Positions 23,666 through 32,593 of a DNA stretch of 64,000 nucleotides are shown piece by piece (position 1 is the stretch's first letter; every line of letters begins with the position of its first letter). The translations under genes and the position numbers were made by a program. The notes under the pieces were generated by a model. It had not been told where the DNA came from and did not search any database. It saw only the letters and a program-made list of their open reading frames with translations. The DNA is from Alphaproteobacteria bacterium (lineage in GTDB: Bacteria; Planctomycetota; Phycisphaerae; UBA1845), in NCBI GenBank assembly GCA_028285105.1, contig JANQQE010000014.1, forward strand, positions 164,257 through 228,256, in the 5' to 3' direction.

Positions 23666-25939
23666 ATGATTAGAGTGTTCACCGTATCGACAGCGTTGCT
23701 TGCTGCACACCTGTTAACGATCCCATTCTTAGGCGTCGCGTCCGTGCGTGCAGATGAGGTGCCAACGGCTGGTACTGCGGACCATCAAATGCTCGCCGAT
23801 GAGACAATCGAACCCGTCAGCCTTCACCACGCTGCGTTGCTAGAACATATAAACGACCCGACGTCGCCAGACCTGATTGGCGACCCAACTCTTCACGGCG
23901 CAACGCAGCCGATCATCACCCGCGGTGTCGGTGGCCCATGTCGAACGGTTTTCGGTTACCTGCCTTATTGGGAAAGCTCCGCCAACATCCAATGGGATGC
24001 CATCACCCACGTTGCTGCTTTCTCAGTTGAAGTCAATGCCAACGGTACGCTCGGCAACGATCACGGTTGGCCATGGACGTCACTGGTCAACACCGCACAC
24101 GCCAACGGCGTCAAGGTCGTCTTGACGGCAACGCTCTTTAACACAAGCAACCTGCTCACGCTAATGACCACGCCTTCATACAAGCAGGCATTTTTCGTCA
24201 ACATGAAAAACAAAATGCTCGAAGGAACGATGGACGGAATCAACATCGACTTTGAAGGAAGCGGAAGCTGGCAGGCGCACGCCCCAACATTCATGGCCGA
24301 ACTGACGGCGTACATGCATGCGGAAGTACCGGGCAGCGAAGTCACCTTTGCAGGACCAGCCGTCAACTGGAGCAACATGAACATGCCTGCGTTGGCAGCA
24401 TCTTGCGATGGCATCTTCATCATGGGTTACGCATTCGCAGGAGGCTTTAGCAGCATTTCGGGACCGAATTCGCCGCTCAACGGGGGAAGCATCAACATCA
24501 CCGACACCGTACTCGACGAATACGGCGCGGTCACCGCTGCCACACCCGAGAAACTAATCCTTGGACTGCCCTATTACGGCGGACACTGGACCACAACGAC
24601 ATCTGCCGCTCGCGCGCCCGTCATCGATTGGCAAGGTTCGACCCGTTTCTTCAACGACGAGCCCAATTCACAAACGTATGGGCGTCTCTGGGACGCCGTT
24701 TCGCAAACACCCTGGTATCGCTGGTACGACGGATCGAACTGGAATCAAGTCTGGTACGACGACGCGGAAAGCCTTGGTATCAAGTACGACCTCGCCGAGG
24801 ACAACGACCTGCAAGGTGTGGGCATGTGGGCGCTGAACTATGACGGTTCGCGGCCGGAACTCTGGGACGCCATCCGCGCATATGCGGTCGAACCGTGCTG
24901 CTCGCAAATTCAAAACGATTACGATGTCACGCTGTTTGCCGATGACTTCGATGCAGGGACTTCAGCGGGACAGTGGAATTTGTATACATCGTCCGCCGAC
25001 CATTCTGCCGACTTTGCTTTCAACTACGCCGCCGAAAGCATTCCGACCGCGCCGAATTCAACCGGCGGATCGACGACCGGACTGAGATTCACCGTCAACA
25101 ACAATGACGCTGTCGCACAAACAGCGGCAGTTAGCGCATTCCCGAACGGCGTCAATGCCTTCGGCGATCATGTGCTCAAGTTCGACATGTGGATCAACTA
25201 CAACGGCGGACCGGGCGGTGGTTCGGGTTCCACCGAATTCATGACGGCTGGCCTCGGTCATGGCGGAACGCAGGTCAATTGGTCGGGAAACCCATCAAGC
25301 GACGGATATATGATGGCCGTCACCGGTGAGGGCGGAGCGTCGGAAGACTATCGCGTTTATGACGGAGCATCGCTCATGAACGCGGGCTCCGGGGTATACC
25401 TGGCCGGCAGTCAAAACAACTCGGCGAGCTACTACCAAACCCTGTTCGCAAGCCCAACGTTCGAGTCACCCGGCGCGCCGGGCAAAGCATGGGTTGAAGT
25501 CGAAATCGCCCAAACCGGCGACACGATTCAGTGGACGATGAATGAGGCAATCATCGCGTCGATGCCATTACCGTCAGCCGCTAGTGGGTCGCCCATGATC
25601 GGTTACATGGACGCATTCTCATCCATTGCGAGCCCTGCCGCCGACAATTTCATCATCTTCGATAACGTCCGCTTAGAGCTATTACCCGATAACGACTGCA
25701 ACGCAAACGATGTCAGCGACGGCTGCGAGTCGGTGGCCGATGGCGACTTCAATGCCGATGGCATCGTTAACGGTTTGGATTACGCCTGGTTTGAAGATTG
25801 CTTCACAGGACCTGATCAGCAACCGATTCCAACTTCGCTGACGTGCATGCCGAAATGTCTTGAAGCTTTCGATGCCGACATCGATGGCGACATTGATCTC
25901 GCAGACTACAAATCGTTTACGCTCAACGTATCGCCATAA
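23666..25939 (+). CDS. Secreted glycoside hydrolase family 18 protein with dockerin-like C-terminus
   Basis: The 757-residue protein has a signal peptide (cleaved near residue 29) and a GH18 barrel at about 92-415. VFGYLPYWESS is the first strand, the catalytic signature is GTMDGINIDFEG with the acid E197, and later MGYAF and ILGLPYYGGHW follow. Asn replaces the second Asp of DxxDxDxE, as in many YaaH/cortical-lytic type members, so chitinase or peptidoglycan N-acetylglucosaminidase activity are both possible. Residues about 430-675 look like a beta-sandwich (laminin-G/concanavalin-like). The last 75 carry two dockerin-like repeats (GDFNADGIVNGLD, DADIDGDIDLADY). A purine-rich ribosome site precedes the ATG. 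Confidence 0.88.
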   Translation: MIRVFTVSTALLAAHLLTIPFLGVASVRADEVPTAGTADHQMLADETIEPVSLHHAALLEHINDPTSPDLIGDPTLHGATQPIITRGVGGPCRTVFGYLPYWESSANIQWDAITHVAAFSVEVNANGTLGNDHGWPWTSLVNTAHANGVKVVLTATLFNTSNLLTLMTTPSYKQAFFVNMKNKMLEGTMDGINIDFEGSGSWQAHAPTFMAELTAYMHAEVPGSEVTFAGPAVNWSNMNMPALAASCDGIFIMGYAFAGGFSSISGPNSPLNGGSINITDTVLDEYGAVTAATPEKLILGLPYYGGHWTTTTSAARAPVIDWQGSTRFFNDEPNSQTYGRLWDAVSQTPWYRWYDGSNWNQVWYDDAESLGIKYDLAEDNDLQGVGMWALNYDGSRPELWDAIRAYAVEPCCSQIQNDYDVTLFADDFDAGTSAGQWNLYTSSADHSADFAFNYAAESIPTAPNSTGGSTTGLRFTVNNNDAVAQTAAVSAFPNGVNAFGDHVLKFDMWINYNGGPGGGSGSTEFMTAGLGHGGTQVNWSGNPSSDGYMMAVTGEGGASEDYRVYDGASLMNAGSGVYLAGSQNNSASYYQTLFASPTFESPGAPGKAWVEVEIAQTGDTIQWTMNEAIIASMPLPSAASGSPMIGYMDAFSSIASPAADNFIIFDNVRLELLPDNDCNANDVSDGCESVADGDFNADGIVNGLDYAWFEDCFTGPDQQPIPTSLTCMPKCLEAFDADIDGDIDLADYKSFTLNVSP

Positions 25940-25980
25940 AACATGTCACGATGAGAACGTGTCATCGTAATCGATAGACG

Positions 25981-28083
25981 CTAAGTCTCGGCAACGTCGC
26001 CGTCGATCATTGACCGAACCCGCTCGACCAACGTGGATGGTCCAAACGGTTTTTGCAGAAGCTGCGTCGCACCGCATTCGATGCCCCGCACGTCCAGGTG
26101 ATCGGCAGAGTAGCCGGATACAAACAGCACGCGAACATTGGGATGAATCTCGACGAGTTTCTCGGCCAACTCGCTACCGTTCAGCCCCGGCATGACAACG
26201 TCGGTGATCAGCAACTCGATAGGACTGTCATGTTGCAGAGCAGCTTCGAGCGCCGAGCGCCCGTCTTCAGATTCGATCACTGAGTATCCAGCCGCTGCAA
26301 GCGCCTTGCACATCACACTGCGGACCATGGACTCATCTTCACAGATGAGAATGCTGGCTTCTGACCGCTTCTTTTCGGTTGGAGTCATTGACGTTTCCAA
26401 AGTCTCTCCATGATCAATCGCAGGGAAGCACACTCGAAATGTTGTCCCCGTTCCGACGGACGACTCTACTTGAATAAACCCCTTCGACTGTTTCACAATG
26501 CCGTAAACCATCGACAACCCAAGGCCCGTGCCTTTACCGACGGGCTTGGTCGTAAAGAATGGCTCGAACATACGCTCGATTGTTTCCGGCGACATCCCAG
26601 TGCCACGATCTGTCACAGAAAGTTGCACGTAACGTCCTGGCACCGCATCTTCAAATCCCGGCACGGGTCTGCCGTATAATTCCATGTCCTCAAGTTTAAT
26701 CTGAAGTGGGCCCCCATTCGGCATGGCATCGGCACCATTGACGACGAGATTCATCACGATCTGTTCGAGTTGACCTGAATCGGCGTGGATCATGCTGACT
26801 TGATCGCCGATCAGAACGTCCAATTCGATCTGCTCACTGACCAGCCGGCTTAGCAATGCATTCATCTCTCGCAATGCGACCCGCGGATCAATCAATTCAG
26901 GGCGGAGAATCTCCCGACGACTAAAGGCAAGAAGTTGTCGCGTCAGTGTCGCTGCATGGTTACCCGCAAGCTGAATCTCCTTGATTCCGGATTCGAATTT
27001 TTCAGTTAAATCCGGTTGACCCGATTGCTCCAGCGTTCGAAGCAGTGTCTCGGCATTACCCAGGATAGCCGTCAACAAATTGTTAAAGTCGTGCGCAACG
27101 CCGCCCGCAAGTTGCCCGACCGCCTCCATTTTGTGCGATTGCCTGAGTTGCGATTCCAAGACAAGACGTTCTTCTTCCACACGCCTGCGTTCGGTGATGT
27201 CCTGGGTCAAACCCATCAATCGATTGACTTGCCTGTCATCGTCGAAGATGGGGATGAAGGACGATGCAAACATGGTCCCATCGGTCGATCTAAACTCGAA
27301 TTCCGATGCTTCACCCTGCATCGCAGCATCAAGCAAGGCCTGAATTCGAGGCCGGTCGTTCTGTGACACCACATCGAGATATCGCATTCCCACGATGCGC
27401 TTTTCGTCGGCAACGTCCATCATTTGAAGACCTGCTGCATTCATTGAGATCAAGCGCCCATTCAGATCGATCTGATGAATGCAATATGGCGCGTGTTCGA
27501 TGAGCGCACGATTGTGTCGTTCACTCTTGCGCAGCGCTTCTTCAGCCCGCTTACGCTCGATCGCCAGTGCCGCGATATCGGCAAACGAATCGATGAGTCC
27601 CAGTTCGTCATCCGTCGGTCGCCGGGGCTTGTGGTAATACAACGCGAAAGTTCCGAGTACATCCCCGGTTGAATTGACAATCGGTTGTGACCAACAGGCC
27701 TGCAATCCATGCTTCAGGGCTTCCCGGCGGATCTGTGCCCACAGTGGATCTGTGGCTATGTTCTCCACCACAATTCGCTTCTTGAAGTGGGCAGCCGTTC
27801 CGCATGATCCCGCTACCGGTCCGGCTCTAAACCCTTCGACAACGGCATTGTACTCGGGTGGCAAACTCGGCGCCGCACCACAGTAAAGTCGCGGGGCATC
27901 CTCGTGAAGCAGCAGAAGAATCGACCCCAACATGCCCCCGGATTGATGCTCGATGTTGAGTACAAGCGTCGTGAGAACATCCTCAAGAGGCTTGCCATTG
28001 ACGAGTTGCCGCAAAGCGACATTTTGTGCATCACGAACATCGTTCTGAAGAGATGGCATAACAGTTGAAGTGGTTGGATTCAT
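25981..28083 (-). CDS. Hybrid sensor histidine kinase (GAF-PAS-HisKA-HATPase-REC)
   Basis: The 700-residue protein has no membrane segment and is probably a cytoplasmic sensor. Domains in order: GAF (about 30-185, ending in the [18 protein letters not shown] helix), PAS (about 190-310, with [17 protein letters not shown]), HisKA with the phosphorylated histidine in [15 protein letters not shown] (near 335), HATPase ([46 protein letters not shown]), and a C-terminal receiver ([17 protein letters not shown] phosphoacceptor, QKPFG). The GAF/PAS pair suggests detection of a small ligand or redox state. No response-regulator gene is adjacent, so the target is unknown. Confidence 0.93.
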   Translation of the reverse strand: MNPTTSTVMPSLQNDVRDAQNVALRQLVNGKPLEDVLTTLVLNIEHQSGGMLGSILLLLHEDAPRLYCGAAPSLPPEYNAVVEGFRAGPVAGSCGTAAHFKKRIVVENIATDPLWAQIRREALKHGLQACWSQPIVNSTGDVLGTFALYYHKPRRPTDDELGLIDSFADIAALAIERKRAEEALRKSERHNRALIEHAPYCIHQIDLNGRLISMNAAGLQMMDVADEKRIVGMRYLDVVSQNDRPRIQALLDAAMQGEASEFEFRSTDGTMFASSFIPIFDDDRQVNRLMGLTQDITERRRVEEERLVLESQLRQSHKMEAVGQLAGGVAHDFNNLLTAILGNAETLLRTLEQSGQPDLTEKFESGIKEIQLAGNHAATLTRQLLAFSRREILRPELIDPRVALREMNALLSRLVSEQIELDVLIGDQVSMIHADSGQLEQIVMNLVVNGADAMPNGGPLQIKLEDMELYGRPVPGFEDAVPGRYVQLSVTDRGTGMSPETIERMFEPFFTTKPVGKGTGLGLSMVYGIVKQSKGFIQVESSVGTGTTFRVCFPAIDHGETLETSMTPTEKKRSEASILICEDESMVRSVMCKALAAAGYSVIESEDGRSALEAALQHDSPIELLITDVVMPGLNGSELAEKLVEIHPNVRVLFVSGYSADHLDVRGIECGATQLLQKPFGPSTLVERVRSMIDGDVAET

Positions 28084-28400
28084 GGATTTTGCCCAAGTGC
28101 GTTGGAGCGGTTTAGATTAAGAGCCCAGCGGTGTCGGTCTGCATCTCTTTGACATGATCGCTTGGCCCGGCTGCCGAACTACCCTTCATTCTATACGCTC
28201 GTTGCCCCAGATTCACGTCGGCATCCATTTCCGGTAAGGTACAACAAATCTTCCGATTTGAGTTCACGGTCGATCTTCACACTGGTAGCGGCTAAGATTG
28301 TCAGAGTCGCGGATTCTGTTGGGCTGGACGCGACGGAACTTTTTGGTGCGACCGCGATCTGTACGCGAATGCCCATACAATTCAGGATCGGGGATTTTGT
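28084..28400. other. Divergent region between kinase and CoA-transferase genes
   Basis: The 317 bases should carry promoters for both genes. TACAAT at about 28376-28381 is a possible -10 for the CoA-transferase gene, whose start follows GGATCGGGG. No repeat or gene was seen. Confidence 0.35.
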
Positions 28401-29045
28401 ATGACCACTGAAACCATCTCACCTCGCGAACGCATCGTTTTGCGAGCAGCACAGGAACTTCGCGACGGAATGTACGTTAACCTGGGCATCGGTATGCCCA
28501 CGCTAGTCGCCAATCATTTGCCTGACGGCGTGAACATCGTTCTCGAATCCGAGAACGGCTTGCTTGGCATTGGACCATTCCCATACGAAGGCGAGGAAGA
28601 TGCCGACTTGATCAATGCCGGCAAGCAAACCATCACGGCTGCCAAGGGGTCCGCGTATTTTTCGAGCAGCGAAAGTTTCGAGATGATCCGGGGCGGCCAC
28701 ATTGATTTGACGATCATGGGCGGGATGGAAGTCTCGCAGGAAGGCGATCTCGCCAACTGGATGATTCCCGGAAAAATGGTCAAAGGCCCAGGGGGCGGAA
28801 TGGACCTCGTTGCCAGCGCCAAGAAAGTTGTCATCATCATGACCCACTGCAACAAAGCCGGCGAGCCCAAGATCCTTGAAAAATGCAACTTACCCCTGAC
28901 CGGTGTCGGCTGCGTCAATCGACTGATCACCGAACACGCCGTCTTCGACTTTGAAAACGGTGAGATGATTCTCAGAGAAACGCTAAGCGACATGAGCATC
29001 GAAGAACTCAGGGAAATCACCGGTGCAAAGTTCCGGGGAAACTAA
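28401..29045 (+). CDS. 3-oxoacid CoA-transferase subunit B
   Basis: The 214-residue protein matches the B subunit (AtoA/ScoB type) of CoA-transferases that move CoA between succinyl-CoA or acetyl-CoA and acetoacetate or related acids. The key residues are in the N-terminal motif NLGIGMPTLVANHLPDG and the catalytic glutamate motif SENGLLGIGP, followed by the GG(H)IDLTIMGGMEVSQEGDLANWMIPGKMVKGPGG signature region. The A subunit usually lies immediately upstream, but here the upstream neighbour is a minus-strand kinase, and downstream is a palindrome and the reverse transcriptase. The partner must be elsewhere in the genome. Confidence 0.9.
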   Translation: MTTETISPRERIVLRAAQELRDGMYVNLGIGMPTLVANHLPDGVNIVLESENGLLGIGPFPYEGEEDADLINAGKQTITAAKGSAYFSSSESFEMIRGGHIDLTIMGGMEVSQEGDLANWMIPGKMVKGPGGGMDLVASAKKVVIIMTHCNKAGEPKILEKCNLPLTGVGCVNRLITEHAVFDFENGEMILRETLSDMSIEELREITGAKFRGN

Positions 29046-29081
29046 ACGCGATTCGTCATCCAACATTCGAATCATGCGTAA

Positions 29082-29111
29082 CCGTCATTCCCGCGCACAC
29101 GGGAATGACGG
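29082..29111. repeat. REP-like palindrome, copy 1
   Basis: CCGTCATTCCCG and CGGGAATGACGG form a 12-bp perfect stem around a 6-base loop. It lies between the converging CoA-transferase and reverse transcriptase genes. A near-identical copy at 40116-40143 also lies between converging genes, suggesting a dispersed repeat that may act as a bidirectional terminator. Confidence 0.7.
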
Positions 29112-29236
29112 AAGAGAGACAATGACGGCATGGAGGTTAGGTGCAGAAAACCGGCCGGCGCAGCAGATCCTTCGTTGGCTCGCCCCCCATGCACAGAATT
29201 ATGTGTCAATACATGACACTCAAAGAATGGAATCAA

Positions 29237-30508
29237 TCAACAAAGATCGCGAATGGCATTGAGCAGTCTCTGACCACGCGCAGGGTTTAGTCGACTTACG
29301 TGTCCGATGCGCCCCAACAGGTGCGCCTTAAAATCAGCATGGCCATCGCGATTCTGACTTTCAAGCGAGCCGGCTTTTTTTACGTTGTGGATGATTGCCC
29401 TTAACTTGTCGTAGTCTTCGCGTCTCGCGTTGGTCTTTTCATTGACGATGACGCCAGTCACTTCCTGCCGCTCGCCCGGTCGCATGAACCGTGTCTTGCG
29501 ATAATTCATACTGAATCCCTCCTCACGGATGATCAATTTCGCGATTGACAAAAAGCGAATCATGCCACGCTTGAATGGCTCATCACCCGAAAACGTCAGG
29601 TCGTCGGCATAGCGCGTGTACGTCGCGTCGAAGCGTTTTGCTAAACCAGATAACCGCCGATCCATTCGATGCACCGCAAGGTTGGCCAGCATCGGACTCG
29701 TCGGTGCGCCTTGCACAGCATGTCGAAATGCCCGCCACACAAATCGAACAGAATCGTCATCGCCACGTTTCTGATTGATCCGACCAAGATTGGGTTGATA
29801 CGTGCAGAGTTGCGCCAGGCACCGCGACACTTCGGAGTTGTATCCAAGCCACCGGAAGATGCCGACAACCTTTGGATATCGGACGTGGTCAAAGAAATTG
29901 CGAAGGTCCAGATTGACGACCAGGGCTTTACCGACGTGCGCCGATGCGTTGGTGACGATGCTTCGATCACGCACGAAACCGTGGGCAGCCGCATGAACGG
30001 GCGCGCGATCCAGAATCGCTTCCTTGATTTTGTGCTGCACGCCTTTGAGTCGGGGCTTGGGACTGCAAATGATCCGAATCCCGTTTCGTTTTTTGGGAAC
30101 GCTCCATTCGATGTAATTGGATTTGCCGGGTCGAATGCGATTGGTCGGATCCGCCAACGCCAAGAATGCTCGAAAATCAAGATCCAACCAACGAAGAATC
30201 TCATCGGTCGAATTCAAAACGGGCATGCCAAACGATTTGAGTTTTCCGGCATCGCCCGGAGACTGACGAATCTTGCGATTGCGCGGTGTTGGTTTGAACT
30301 GAGCGTCCTGATTCGGATGCGGTTCGGGATAACCGACGTTGCCGACACGCTTGCCCAGCGTTTGCCAGGTTCCCGGCGTATCGAGCGGACGCAGAAAGAG
30401 CCAAGGCGGTAACTTGAGCGACCTCGACCATAAACATATGCCAAGATAGATCACGCCCGCAATGAGCAGTGCCCAACCCCAACAACCCATGGCCAAAATT
30501 GTTTGCAT
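29237..30508 (-). CDS. Retron-type reverse transcriptase with an N-terminal membrane segment
   Basis: The 423-residue protein (from the ATG at 30508) has a reverse transcriptase core from about residue 90. RT3 LDLRNFF, RT4 QGAPTSPMLANLAV (266 on), the catalytic YADD (300-303) in TRYADDLTFSG, and the thumb all match retron RTs. The retron-specific NAxxH (NASAH, 187-191) and VTG (350-352, in EVTGVIVNEK) motifs are both present. Ahead of the core is an extension of about 90 residues. It begins with a single hydrophobic helix (about 7-26), followed by a basic, Pro-rich linker, so the enzyme may be membrane-bound. A longer frame to 30598 would overlap the upstream RNA and is rejected. No Shine-Dalgarno is clear; a 14-bp palindrome lies just before the ATG. 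The msr-msd-like RNA at 30553-30712 is its presumed template. Confidence 0.9.
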   Translation of the reverse strand: MQTILAMGCWGWALLIAGVIYLGICLWSRSLKLPPWLFLRPLDTPGTWQTLGKRVGNVGYPEPHPNQDAQFKPTPRNRKIRQSPGDAGKLKSFGMPVLNSTDEILRWLDLDFRAFLALADPTNRIRPGKSNYIEWSVPKKRNGIRIICSPKPRLKGVQHKIKEAILDRAPVHAAAHGFVRDRSIVTNASAHVGKALVVNLDLRNFFDHVRYPKVVGIFRWLGYNSEVSRCLAQLCTYQPNLGRINQKRGDDDSVRFVWRAFRHAVQGAPTSPMLANLAVHRMDRRLSGLAKRFDATYTRYADDLTFSGDEPFKRGMIRFLSIAKLIIREEGFSMNYRKTRFMRPGERQEVTGVIVNEKTNARREDYDKLRAIIHNVKKAGSLESQNRDGHADFKAHLLGRIGHVSRLNPARGQRLLNAIRDLC

Positions 30509-30514
30509 ATCAAT

Positions 30515-30528
30515 CTGCAAATTTGCAG
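30515..30528 (-). promoter_or_regulatory. Perfect palindrome just before the reverse transcriptase start
   Basis: CTGCAAATTTGCAG is a perfect 14-bp inverted repeat ending six bases upstream of the RT ATG, where a ribosome site would normally be. It may be an operator, or in RNA a weak hairpin that limits translation. The palindrome sits between the a2 arm and the start codon. Confidence 0.4.
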
Positions 30529-30552
30529 CCCACCGCGCTCGAGTTGAAAAAT

Positions 30553-30712
30553 AGACGCGGAGCCGGGTTTTACAACGCTCGGCTGCCAACGCACCCACGG
30601 TTCATGCAACCGTGGGTGCGTTGCGCTCGTTAGGAATTTCGGCGAATCGGCTCGCTCGGGGTAGCCCCGAACATCCTGTTGCCAGGACCCTAAAACGCTC
30701 GACTCCGCATCT
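30553..30712 (-). ncRNA. Candidate retron msr-msd RNA
   Basis: Read on the minus strand, the region starts with AGATGCGGAGTCG (30712-30700, a1) and ends with CGGCTCCGCGTCT (30565-30553, a2). These pair over 13 positions with two G-U pairs and no mismatch. Directly after a1 is AGC (30699-30697); its G at 30698 fits the retron branching guanosine. Then come a hairpin TCCTG-GCAA-CAGGA (30687-30674), a second of up to 8 bp around TCGGGG-CTA-CCCCGA (30672-30654), a linker, and a perfect 16-bp hairpin with a 5-base loop (30623-30587), the likely msd. Its end is 44 bases from the RT ATG. This layout is that of known retrons, but the boundary of the DNA part is not determined. Confidence 0.8.
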
Positions 30713-30835
30713 GACAAATATCCTGACGCGCCGGCGATTCCGATGCAAGCGCCACCTTGCCGCCCAATTTATATGAGGTAAGCTTGAGATTGATCGTCGA
30801 TACAAACCCATCAACCCAACTGAAGGTCGCCCAAA

Positions 30836-31987
30836 ATGAAGAAAACGCGCCTCTTTACGCCCGGTCCGGTGATGATCCCCGAAGACGTCATGCTCCACAT
30901 GGCCCAGCCCATGGAACACCACCGCACGCAGTTCTATCGCGACATGCTGGCAGACGTCACCGAACACTTGAAATACATGTTCCGAACTGAACACGCGGAT
31001 TGTCTGACGCTAACCGGCTCGGGAACCAGCGCCGGTGAGGCGGCGATCGTGTCGTCGATCCACAAAGGTAAGAACAAAGCGCTGAACCTTTCCGGCGGAA
31101 AATTCGGACAGCGTTGGGGCAAGATTTGCAAGGCATTCGGACTCGAATACACAGACCATGAAATCGACTGGGGCACATCGGCATCAGCCGACACCGTGAC
31201 GAAACTCATGGATGCGGACGGCGACATCGACACCGTCATCTGCGTTCATTCCGAAACCTCGACCGCAACGCTGACCGATATCGAAGCGATCGCAAAGGTC
31301 ACACAAGCGCGCGACGCCCTGCTCATCGTGGACTGCATCACCAGTTGCGGCTGCCTACCTTTCAAGTTCGACGATTGGGGCATCGACATCGCGTTCACCG
31401 GTTCGCAGAAAGCCATGATGCTGCCCCCGGGTCTGGCGTTCGCGTGCGTTTCGCCAAAGGCATGGCGCAGAATCGACGAAGCCGCCTGTCCCGCATTCTA
31501 CAATGACCTGAAAGCGCACCGAAAATCGATTCGCAATTGGGACAACCCTTACACGCCAGCCAACACCCTGGTGCTCGGGTTACAGAAGGTGCTTCACGGT
31601 TTCAAGGAACGTGGGCTCGAAAACATCTGGAAGGAAACGCACACGCTAGCCGAAGCCACTCGGGCAGCTGCGAACGCCATGGGAATGGGTGTCTATTCGA
31701 AGAGTCCGGCTGACTCGGTTACTGCAATCACAATTCCCGACGGCATCGACGAACCGAAGCTCCGCAAGCGAATGCGGAGTGAACACGGTATGCAAATCGC
31801 GGGCGGGCAAGACGATCTGAAGGGTCGCATTATCCGAATCGGTCACATGGGTTACGTCGATGCAGCCGACACCCTCGCGGTCATCGCTGCGCTTGAATTG
31901 GAACTAAAGTTACAAGGGCACAATCTGGAATTGGGGAGCGGTTTGCGGGCAGCACAGGAAGTAATTTACAAAGCGAGCCAGGGCTGA
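30836..31987 (+). CDS. Class V PLP aminotransferase (alanine-glyoxylate / serine-glyoxylate type)
   Basis: The 383-residue enzyme matches the alanine-glyoxylate/serine-pyruvate aminotransferase group: the N-terminal LFTPGPVMIPEDVM and HHRTQFYRDM, LTGSGTSAGEA for phosphate binding, VDCITSCGCLPFKFDDWGID, and the PLP lysine K192 in TGSQKAMMLPPGLAF. It transfers amino groups between serine, alanine or a purine-catabolism intermediate and glyoxylate or pyruvate; the exact donor cannot be read. The C-terminal RIGHMGYVDAAD is family-typical. GAAGG precedes the ATG. The retron RNA runs divergently from its promoter region. Confidence 0.88.
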   Translation: MKKTRLFTPGPVMIPEDVMLHMAQPMEHHRTQFYRDMLADVTEHLKYMFRTEHADCLTLTGSGTSAGEAAIVSSIHKGKNKALNLSGGKFGQRWGKICKAFGLEYTDHEIDWGTSASADTVTKLMDADGDIDTVICVHSETSTATLTDIEAIAKVTQARDALLIVDCITSCGCLPFKFDDWGIDIAFTGSQKAMMLPPGLAFACVSPKAWRRIDEAACPAFYNDLKAHRKSIRNWDNPYTPANTLVLGLQKVLHGFKERGLENIWKETHTLAEATRAAANAMGMGVYSKSPADSVTAITIPDGIDEPKLRKRMRSEHGMQIAGGQDDLKGRIIRIGHMGYVDAADTLAVIAALELELKLQGHNLELGSGLRAAQEVIYKASQG

Positions 31988-32057
31988 TTAGAAACCCAAG
32001 ACCTCAAGTCGAATCGGCTTTACTCGAAACGGCTATCAGCAGCGGGTTTCGTGATAT

Positions 32058-32477
32058 CTATACGCCCAGCCGCTGCTGACATTGATCGAGAAACGCAAGG
32101 TTATTGGGAAGCAGGTCTGGCCAACTGCGAAGTTCGTCGACAGTTACCCATTCAAATGTCTGAACCTCAGACTCGTCAATGCAAAGGTCCAGAGAATCCC
32201 CGTACACCCGCCACCACTGGAGGTGCAGGCGGCCATCGTGGCTGGTGCATTCCCAGAGCTTTTCGTGGGCGGTCACCTCAAGTCCGACTTCCTCCCGGAA
32301 TTCGCGGACGATGGCTTGATCGGCTGACTCGCCGGATTCGATTTCACCACCGGGAAAGCACCACATACCGCCAGCCCGTACGTTGTTGCTTCGCTGAATC
32401 AGCAGCAATCGATCACCACGCACGAGTACGCCCACGACACCGTGCATGCATTGAATCGACGAATCACTTCGTTTCAT
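32058..32477 (-). CDS. Nudix hydrolase
   Basis: The 139-residue protein has the complete Nudix box from GGEIESGESADQAIVREF to REEVGLEV (about residues 43-66), including the glycine, the RE and the EEVG core that bind magnesium. An FPGGE leads into it. Such enzymes hydrolyse nucleoside diphosphate derivatives; the MutT/NUDT type is plausible (LLLIQRSNN, WCFPGGE), but the substrate is not known. It converges with the aminotransferase. No operon partner is visible. Confidence 0.9.
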   Translation of the reverse strand: MKRSDSSIQCMHGVVGVLVRGDRLLLIQRSNNVRAGGMWCFPGGEIESGESADQAIVREFREEVGLEVTAHEKLWECTSHDGRLHLQWWRVYGDSLDLCIDESEVQTFEWVTVDELRSWPDLLPNNLAFLDQCQQRLGV

Positions 32478-32493
32478 TAGGCCATCTGCTCAA

Positions 32494-32529
32494 CAAAAAA
32501 ACGGCGACGGATGCAATGATCCGTCGCCG
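32494..32529 (-). terminator. Intrinsic terminator of the pseudopilin-like gene
   Basis: On the minus strand a perfect 11-bp stem (CGGCGACGGAT and its complement, 32529-32502) with a six-base loop is followed by a run of Ts (32501-32494). It lies about 65 bases after the stop of the pilin-like gene. Confidence 0.85.
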
Positions 32530-32593
32530 CCCTGTTTATGGGATGCTTGTCTATCGCAAGCATGAATTGCGTCTGATGTTCAAACGCACTCGA

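Noticed and set aside
30509..30598. Extension of the reverse transcriptase N-terminus to 30598
   Set aside because: It would place protein coding over the a2 arm and msd hairpin; the extra residues are unlike RT proteins.
29237..30712. Diversity-generating retroelement or group II intron as an explanation for the RT
   Set aside because: No template/variable repeat or target gene and no intron maturase or endonuclease domain is seen, while retron motifs and an msr-msd layout are present.
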